Origin: Nocardiopsis sp. NRRL B-16309
Lineage (GTDB): Bacteria; Actinomycetota; Actinomycetes; Streptosporangiales; Streptosporangiaceae
Assembly: GCF_001279585.1 (NCBI RefSeq)
Contig: NZ_LGEC01000065.1
Coordinates: 248,001 to 312,000 of the forward strand
Reading direction: 5' to 3'
DNA: 64,000 nt
Shown here: one piece after another, positions 59,124 to 64,000 of the stretch
How positions within the stretch are numbered: position 1 is the first letter of the stretch
How the letters are laid out: each line of letters opens with the position of its first letter
Position numbers and translations under genes: made by a program
Notes under the pieces: model-generated
What the model was told of the DNA's origin: nothing
The model's input: the letters and a program-made list of their open reading frames with translations, nothing else
The model's database searches: none

Positions 59124-60053
59124 ATGCCCGCCTCCGTACCGGCAGGGCCCCGGAGCCGTGCCGTCCGCGCCCTGTCACTCGTCGCTCTGACCACGACCGT
59201 CCTGTTCGCCACCGCGTGCGCGAGCGGGTCCGGTGCCGCGCCCGAGGACGACCCCACCGCGGCGATCCCCCTGCCCGGCCCCGAGGACGGCGGCGCGGGC
59301 ACCGGCGCCGGCCCCGGCACCTCCGACAGCGCAGACGACGCCGCCCGACCGTCCGACGGCCCGGGAGCCGGCGACGGCGCCGCGGACGGCCCGCTCGGCA
59401 CACGGGTGGTCCTCATCGACCCCGGCCACAACGGCGGCAACGCCGAGGCCCCGGACGAGATCAACGCGATGGTCTCCGCCGGCCCCGAGCGCAAGGCCTG
59501 CGACACCGTGGGCGCCGAGAGCGGGGACGGCTATCCCGAGCACGAGTTCAACTGGGACCTGGCCCTGCTGGTCAAGGAGCGGCTGGAGGCCGACGGCGCC
59601 ACGGTGGTCCTCACCCGTGACGACAACGAGAGCGTCGGTCCCTGTATCGACGAACGCGCCGCGATCGGCAACGAGACCGAGGCCGACGCCGCGCTGTCCA
59701 TCCACGCCGACGGCGCCCCCGCGTCGGGCCGCGGCTTCCACGTGATCGCCCCCGGCGAGGTCGACGGGTTCACCGAGGACATCGTGGAGCCCTCGCGGCT
59801 GCTCGCCGAGGACCTGCGGCGCGAGTACCGGGAGGGCTCCGGCATCCCCTACGCCGACTACCTCGACGGCGACGGCCTCGACGAGCGCACCGACCTGGGC
59901 GGTCTCAACCTGTCGACCGTGCCCAAGGTGTTCCTGGAGGCGGGGAACATGCGCAACGAGGAGGACGCCGCGCTGCTGTCCGATCCCGCGTGGCAGGAGG
60001 AGGCGGCCGACGCGATCGCGCGCGGACTGGCCGTCTACCTCATGCGCGAGTGA
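59124..60053 (+). CDS. N-acetylmuramoyl-L-alanine amidase lipoprotein
   Basis: The 309-aa protein has a lipoprotein-like signal ending FATAC, a Gly/Pro-rich linker, and an Amidase_3 domain from about residue 92: LIDPGHNGGN (zinc His), PEHEFNWDLALLVKE (zinc Glu), SIHADGAP (zinc His) and the catalytic FLEAGNMRNEEDA. It cleaves the amide between MurNAc and L-Ala in peptidoglycan outside the membrane. ATG lies 6 nt after TAGGTT (59112-59117). It precedes two DivIVA-like genes. Confidence 0.9.
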   Translation: MPASVPAGPRSRAVRALSLVALTTTVLFATACASGSGAAPEDDPTAAIPLPGPEDGGAGTGAGPGTSDSADDAARPSDGPGAGDGAADGPLGTRVVLIDPGHNGGNAEAPDEINAMVSAGPERKACDTVGAESGDGYPEHEFNWDLALLVKERLEADGATVVLTRDDNESVGPCIDERAAIGNETEADAALSIHADGAPASGRGFHVIAPGEVDGFTEDIVEPSRLLAEDLRREYREGSGIPYADYLDGDGLDERTDLGGLNLSTVPKVFLEAGNMRNEEDAALLSDPAWQEEAADAIARGLAVYLMRE

Positions 60054-60132
60054 GCCGGGCACGGACGACCGCTCCCGGCCACAACCGCCGCCATCCCTGG
60101 CGACCCCGGGGGCTCTCGGCCATAATGCCTGC

Positions 60133-60453
60133 ATGAACTCCCCCGTACCCGTGCGCGCCCCCGCGTTCGACGTGGTCCTGCGCGGTGTCGACCGCCGCCA
60201 GGTCGACGATCTCGTGGACCGCGCCAACGTCACCCTGGCCACGCTGACCGGTGTCCCCGCCTTCACCGACGCCGCCCTTCCGGTCCCCGGCTTCCCGGAG
60301 CGCCGGCAGCCGGCGCCGATCAGTGCCGCCGACCTGCGGGCCGCCTCGCTGGACGTCGCGCTACGGGGGTACGACAGGAACCAGGTCGGCGACGTGCTCA
60401 ACGACCTCGCCGACCGGATCACCGAAGCCGAATCACGCGGTGGCCGGGGATGA
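60133..60453 (+). CDS. Short DivIVA-like protein with two motif copies
   Basis: The 106-aa protein has two DivIVA N-terminal-type motifs (AFDVVLRGVDRRQVDDLVDR near 10-30 and ADLRAASLDVALRGYDRNQV near 70-90) but no long coiled-coil. DivIVA binds curved membrane and directs polar growth in actinomycetes. The ATG follows CATAAT (60121-60126) by 6 nt. It is 37 bp before the four-motif relative. Confidence 0.72.
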   Translation: MNSPVPVRAPAFDVVLRGVDRRQVDDLVDRANVTLATLTGVPAFTDAALPVPGFPERRQPAPISAADLRAASLDVALRGYDRNQVGDVLNDLADRITEAESRGGRG

Positions 60454-60490
60454 CCCCCCGGGCAACCGCGTGAACTGCACAATGGGGACC

Positions 60491-61267
60491 ATGCCTCTGA
60501 CACCGGCGGACATCCGCAACAAGAAGTTCCACACGGTGCGTCTGCGCCCGGGTTACAACGAGGAGGACGTCGACGCCCTGCTCGACCGGATAGAGGCGAC
60601 GCTCGTCGCCCTGGAGGGCGGGCCCCGCCGCGGTCCCCTGCTCACGGCCGACGACGTGCGCAACTCCAGATTCCGGACCACGAGGCTCAGCCCGGGGTAC
60701 CGGGAGGACGAGGTGGACGACTTCCTCGACATCGTGGTCGCCGACCTGGTCGGACGCGGGCTCGGACGACCCGCGAACCCGCCGCTGCCGGGTCGGCCCG
60801 GCTCGCCCGGTCCGGGGCAGGGCGCCCCGATGGGGCAGGGCGGCCCGATGGGCCGGGGTGGAACGATGGGGCCCGGGGGTCCGATGGGTCCGATGGGTCC
60901 CGGGGGTCCCGGGGGTCCCGGAGGCCCGCCGGGGGCTCCGCACCCTCCGACCGGCCCGCAGAGTGCCGGGGCGCCGCCCCAGGGCCGGCCGCCGATGACT
61001 CCGCGGGACATCCGGGAGCAGCAGTTCGCCACCACGCGTCTGACCACGGGCTACAACGAGCAGGAGGTCGACGACTTCCTGGACCGGGCCGAGTTCACGC
61101 TCGACGTCCTGCTCCAGGGACGGCCGGAGCGGGCGACGCTGTCCGCCGCCGAGGTGGAGCGGGTGCAGTTCGCCACGACCCGGGCCCGCCCGGGATACGA
61201 CCCCGCGCAGGTGGACCGGTTCCTGGACGTGCTCGCGGAGGAGCTGCGGCGCTACGAGGAGCACTGA
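60491..61267 (+). CDS. Four-motif DivIVA-like protein with Gly-Pro-Met linker
   Basis: The 258-aa protein repeats the DivIVA-type motif four times: LTPADIRNKKFHTVRLRPGY (from residue 3), LTADDVRNSRFRTTRLSPGY (51), MTPRDIREQQFATTRLTTGY (about 173) and LSAAEVERVQFATTRARPGY (about 216), each followed by (E/Q)xxVDxFLD. A collagen-like linker (GPMGPMGPGGPGGPGGPPG) lies between the pairs. Long coiled coils of DivIVA are absent. ATG lies 7 nt after CACAAT. It may scaffold membrane or envelope proteins; function is inferred only. Confidence 0.75.
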   Translation: MPLTPADIRNKKFHTVRLRPGYNEEDVDALLDRIEATLVALEGGPRRGPLLTADDVRNSRFRTTRLSPGYREDEVDDFLDIVVADLVGRGLGRPANPPLPGRPGSPGPGQGAPMGQGGPMGRGGTMGPGGPMGPMGPGGPGGPGGPPGAPHPPTGPQSAGAPPQGRPPMTPRDIREQQFATTRLTTGYNEQEVDDFLDRAEFTLDVLLQGRPERATLSAAEVERVQFATTRARPGYDPAQVDRFLDVLAEELRRYEEH

Positions 61268-61388
61268 GGCACGCACCCTGACACGCCGTCGCCTGACAAC
61301 ACCATCCCAAGGGAAGCGGAACGTAATATTCAGCTACAGAGTGTAGCCGAATCGCCATGAGCGCGACCGCGACCCGAGGGGAGGCACG

Positions 61389-62339
61389 ATGTCACACGCG
61401 ATACCCCCGCAGGGCCACGGCGCCTGTTCGACCCATGGGGCGCACGTCTGCTCCGCGACGTCCGGCAGGGGGACGCACGCGCACGGCGGGCCGGGACCGC
61501 GGATCCGGCACGGGCACACCGACCCGCCGCGCTCCCTGGACGGCGACGAGGAACTCCTCCCGGCGCCCGCGCACCCGTGGGAGGCGCCGCTGCTGGTCGT
61601 GTGCGCGGTGGTGAACCTGTTCGCGGTCGCCGCGCTCGCGTACGCGGTGTGGTCGGTGTCGGGCTCGCCCTGGTGGACCGTCGGCGCGGTGGCGGCGGTG
61701 CCCGTGGGGCTCTGGGCGGCCCGCGGGCTGCGCTACGCCCGCCAGCGCGCGGAGTCGGTGAAGATCTCGCCCACCCAGTTCCCGGAGGCCTACCGGATGG
61801 TGGCGTCCCTGTCCGTCGGCATGGGCCTGAACCGGGTGCCGGAGGCGTACGTGCGGGCGGGCGGCGAGCGCTGGGCGGCACGGACGGATGCCGGGGGGCA
61901 CAGGCTGCACCGGTACCTCGTGCTACCGAACGACCTGTTCGAGGTCGGCGAGCGGCTGCGCGACCCGGACGCCGTCGCGTTCCTGATCGCCCACCAGCTC
62001 GGCCACGTCGCCGCCGGGCACACCGGGTTCTGGCGCTGTCTGGCGACCCTGGGCGCCCACCTGGTGCCGGGTCTGGGCGCGGCCCTGTCCCGGACCATGG
62101 AGTACACGGCGGACAACCACGCCTTCACGCACTGCCCGCAGGGTGTGCACGCGGTCCGGCTGCACGCGGGGGGCAAGCACCTGTACGCGCGGATCAACAT
62201 GGGCGAGATGGCCGACCGCGCGCGCACCGACCGGGGGCTGTCGCTGCTGGTGTACCACCTGCTGAGCCGGCGTCCGAGCAACACCCGCCGGATGGCGGCC
62301 CTCCGCGACCGCGCCCGCCGGGGCCGGGTGTTCCTGTAG
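61389..62339 (+). CDS. M48-like membrane protein with HQLGH instead of HEXXH
   Basis: The 316-aa protein has a His-rich N-terminus, two membrane helices (LLVVCAVVNLFAVAALAYAV and VGAVAAVPVGLWAARGL), and an M48 peptidase-like domain. The zinc motif reads AHQLGHVAAGHT (near residue 203), so catalytic Glu is Gln; EYTADNHAF keeps the downstream Glu-Ala-Asp motif as ETAD. Without the Glu it is probably inactive, with retained zinc ligands. AGGGGAGG precedes the ATG. It follows the DivIVA-like genes. Confidence 0.85.
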   Translation: MSHAIPPQGHGACSTHGAHVCSATSGRGTHAHGGPGPRIRHGHTDPPRSLDGDEELLPAPAHPWEAPLLVVCAVVNLFAVAALAYAVWSVSGSPWWTVGAVAAVPVGLWAARGLRYARQRAESVKISPTQFPEAYRMVASLSVGMGLNRVPEAYVRAGGERWAARTDAGGHRLHRYLVLPNDLFEVGERLRDPDAVAFLIAHQLGHVAAGHTGFWRCLATLGAHLVPGLGAALSRTMEYTADNHAFTHCPQGVHAVRLHAGGKHLYARINMGEMADRARTDRGLSLLVYHLLSRRPSNTRRMAALRDRARRGRVFL

Positions 62340-62661
62340 CCCCGTACGTGGGGACCGCGCGGGGTCGGCGGGGGCTCGCGGGTTCTGACGGGGCCGCGCC
62401 TGGTGACCGTGCGAAGGTTCGCGCGGAGTCGCACGGGTTGGGCCCGGGTGGGCAGGGTGTTCGCGGGATCTCGCACGGGCCGCTCGTCCCCTGTCCCGTC
62501 TGAGCGCTCTGATCGGGGCGGGAGCGACGGACCGGAACCACTGCGGGGACACGCCGGTGCGGGACCCGTGGGCCCGTGGGGACCGGCTCTAGGGTGTGGG
62601 AACCCCGCCGGACCGCGAGGGGACTTGACGAGGTCGAACACCTGTTCGATAAACTGTGCGA
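62340..62661. other. Gap containing the SOS-controlled promoter
   Basis: Of this 322-bp gap, the last 40 bp carry the LexA-type promoter; the rest has no recognised gene. Confidence 0.5.
62625..62655 (+). promoter_or_regulatory. SOS (LexA) box inside a promoter
   Basis: TTGACG (62625-62630) and TAAACT (62650-62655) form -35 and -10 elements. Between them, at 62634-62649, is TCGAACACCTGTTCGA, a perfect 16-bp palindrome matching the actinobacterial LexA consensus TCGAAC-N4-GTTCGA. Repressor binding there would block the promoter. Start codon 62662 lies 6 nt after the -10. Confidence 0.85.
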
Positions 62662-62922
62662 GTGAGTCTCCTGAACGAACAGATCGACGTCCGCTCCACC
62701 CACGGTGGGAACCCCGCCCAGTTCACCTGGCGCGGCCACACGTTCCGGGTCCGCAGGGTCATCGGCGACTGGCCGGCGCGCGCCGAGTCGCCCGGCGCCC
62801 CCGCGACCCAGGTCCACCTGCTCCGTGTCTCGGCGGAGTCGGAGGCTGGGCACCCCAGCATCATCGACATCACCAGGGACGCCGCGTCCGACACCTGGAC
62901 CATGCGGCGCCAGTGGCAGTGA
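62662..62922 (+). CDS. Small SOS-controlled protein, DUF6504-like
   Basis: The 86-aa basic protein has the segment PAQFTWRGHTFRVRRVIGDW near residues 20-39, resembling the DUF6504 family that I recall beside or fused to actinobacterial Y-family (ImuB/DinB-type) translesion polymerases. No polymerase gene is in the window. GTG 62662 starts 6 nt after the TAAACT box; a GTG at 62656 is possible but would leave no leader. SOS control predicts induction by DNA damage. Confidence 0.7.
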   Translation: MSLLNEQIDVRSTHGGNPAQFTWRGHTFRVRRVIGDWPARAESPGAPATQVHLLRVSAESEAGHPSIIDITRDAASDTWTMRRQWQ

Positions 62923-62955
62923 CCGGCCACCCGCCGGTCCGCTCCACGCCCGTCC

Positions 62956-62981
62956 GGCCCGCGCGGCCCACCGCGCGGGCC
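62956..62981. terminator. Convergent hairpin terminator
   Basis: GGCCCGCGCGG (62956-62966) pairs perfectly with CCGCGCGGGCC (62971-62981) around a CCCA loop, between the SOS gene and the Nudix gene. Confidence 0.65.
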
Positions 62982-63022
62982 CTGTTGTCCCCTGTGCGGG
63001 GCCCGGCCCCACCGGGGAACCG

Positions 63023-63493
63023 TCACATGACGAAGTAGGGCTCGACGCGGTTCTCGCGGGCGTGGCGGATGCGCTCCAGGATGCGGTGGGGCATCTCCGG
63101 CAGGTCGTCGGGGGCGAACCACCGCGCGTCGAGCGACTCGTCGCCGACCGGGCCCGGACTGCCGCCCACGGCGCGGCACCGGAACGCCAGGTCGAGCATC
63201 TGCACGCGGTCCCCGTTGGGATAGGTGAAGGGTTCCGCGGCCACCACGCTGACCAGGCGCTCCACCTCGGCCTTCACGCCGGTCTCCTCCCACACCTCGC
63301 GCACCACGGCCTGCGCGGGCTGCTCGCCCGGCTCCAGGATCCCGCCCGGCGTGCACCATCGGCCGTCGTCGGTGCGCTCGTGCAGCAGGACGTGGCCGTC
63401 GTCGTTCAACACGACGCCCGTCACCCCGACGAGGGGCAGCGGGTCGTGGCCGATGCGGCGGCGGAGTTCGAGGACGAAGTCTGGAACCGGCAT
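63023..63493 (-). CDS. Nudix hydrolase
   Basis: The 156-aa protein has the full Nudix box GGILEPGEQPAQAVVREVWE followed by ETGV near residues 51-75, binding the metal and pyrophosphate. Substrate (nucleoside diphosphate linked, perhaps oxidised) is not inferable. The ATG follows TAGCCT (63506-63501) by 7 nt on the minus strand without a ribosome site. It is convergent with the SOS-controlled gene. Confidence 0.9.
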   Translation of the reverse strand: MPVPDFVLELRRRIGHDPLPLVGVTGVVLNDDGHVLLHERTDDGRWCTPGGILEPGEQPAQAVVREVWEETGVKAEVERLVSVVAAEPFTYPNGDRVQMLDLAFRCRAVGGSPGPVGDESLDARWFAPDDLPEMPHRILERIRHARENRVEPYFVM

Positions 63494-63641
63494 GCCCTGA
63501 AGGCTAGTGCGTGTTCGACGGGGCCCCAACGCCGCGCGACGCCCCCGAACACTCCCTCGCTCACCCGGCGCCGGGGCCGTACGGAACCCGGAGGTCCGAT
63601 CCCGCGTCCATGCCAGGGAGCGGGCACGGCGCCGCTCCCGC

Positions 63642-64000
63642 TCAGGCTCCTGCGCGGCGCTCCGCACGGTGCCGGGCGTGCTCCTCGGCCAGGACCGACA
63701 TCAGGACCGTGTCGTGCCACTCGCCGTCCCAGCGCAGGTGAGCGCGCCACACCCCCTCGCGCACGAAGCCCGACCTGGCGTAGGACCTCTGGGCGCCGAC
63801 GTTGAACGCGAACACCTGGAGGGCGATCCGGTGCAGCCCCGCCGTGTCGAACGCGTAGTCGAGGACGAGGTCGGTCGCCTCCGTGCCGTACCCCCGGCCG
63901 GTCAGCGCCATGTTCCGCAACGAGATCCGGTAGTCGGCCGCCGCGTTCTCCGGATCGAGGTCGACGAGCGCGCACTCCCCCACCACCGTGCCGCCCTCGC
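63642..64000 (-). CDS. GNAT acetyltransferase (RimJ/RimL-like), truncated by the window edge
   Basis: The visible part is the C-terminal portion of a GNAT-family N-acetyltransferase; the frame remains open to 64000 and the start lies beyond. Acetyl-CoA loop LTGRGYGTEATDLVLDYAF and the following LHRIALQVFAFNVGAQRSYARSGFV are typical of ribosomal-protein-type acetyltransferases. Substrate unknown. Confidence 0.8.
   Translation of the reverse strand, partial: EGGTVVGECALVDLDPENAAADYRISLRNMALTGRGYGTEATDLVLDYAFDTAGLHRIALQVFAFNVGAQRSYARSGFVREGVWRAHLRWDGEWHDTVLMSVLAEEHARHRAERRAGA

Overview
The window is very GC-rich, densely coded, and full of actinomycete markers: mycothiol genes (mshA, mshD), the developmental regulator bldC, a GlnR-type regulator, the rex-hemA-hemC-cobA/hemD-hemB block, the tiny ribosomal protein bS22, DUF3073, DUF1416 and an actinobacterial cysteine-rich leader peptide. 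Gene order resembles Streptomyces in several blocks but differs in others. I infer a Streptomyces-related actinomycete outside that genus, with Nocardiopsaceae (a Nocardiopsis-like organism) the best guess. I see no phage, IS element, CRISPR array, tRNA or rRNA.

Layout. 0-11.6 kb: macro-domain hydrolase, divergent photolyase and DUF523/DUF1722 pair, secreted esterase, mshA-YbjN-gpmA, DsrE and GIDE-like pair, nitrobindin-like protein, YgfZ, a TetR relic, AhpD-like protein. 11.6-16.8 kb: GGGTGCGT-type repeats with G-quadruplex potential, gatD-murT (lipid II amidation), and a large membrane protein with a degenerate P-loop. 16.8-20.5 kb: a sulfur block (DUF2993, thioredoxin, DUF4395, rhodanese, DUF1416) with a leaderless Cys-rich leader peptide. 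20.5-25.3 kb: membrane protein with an ABM-like tail, HAD hydrolase, 76-bp tandem repeats, epimerase, bS22, histidine phosphatase. 25.3-39.4 kb: haem genes (hemL; rex-hemACD-hemB) interleaved with a PAP2 phosphatase, RraA-like protein, a gutted histidine kinase with an intact LuxR-type regulator, and a stand-alone Prim-Pol-like protein. 39.4-49.1 kb: glnR, a Ser/Pro-rich surface protein, mshD, pstCAB with a PHO box but no pstS, a nucleoside hydrolase interrupted by a toxin-antitoxin unit with 99-bp direct repeats, and DUF47. 49.4-55.2 kb: sterol-carrier-like protein, purF, purM, DUF3073, a conserved hypothetical gene and bldC. 55.5-64 kb: two sortase-type acidic surface proteins, an amidase lipoprotein, two multi-motif DivIVA-like proteins, an M48-like protein with HQLGH in place of HEXXH, an SOS-box-controlled small protein, a Nudix hydrolase and a truncated GNAT.

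Functional threads. Redox and thiol biology recurs: mycothiol synthesis, Rex control of haem genes, thioredoxin and glutaredoxin-like proteins, sulfur transfer and a possible sigma-R promoter at mshA. Envelope and growth genes form a second theme: MurT/GatD, amidase, DivIVA-like and sortase-type proteins. Many genes start 6-8 nt after a TANNNT box, suggesting widespread leaderless transcription.

The strongest leads are the 888-bp toxin-antitoxin insertion, the in-frame loss of the kinase core in the two-component system, the SOS box set exactly between the -35 and -10 of a small DUF6504-like gene, and the DivIVA-like/amidase/pseudoprotease cluster beside it. All assignments are from reading the sequence and remembered family features; no database search was run.
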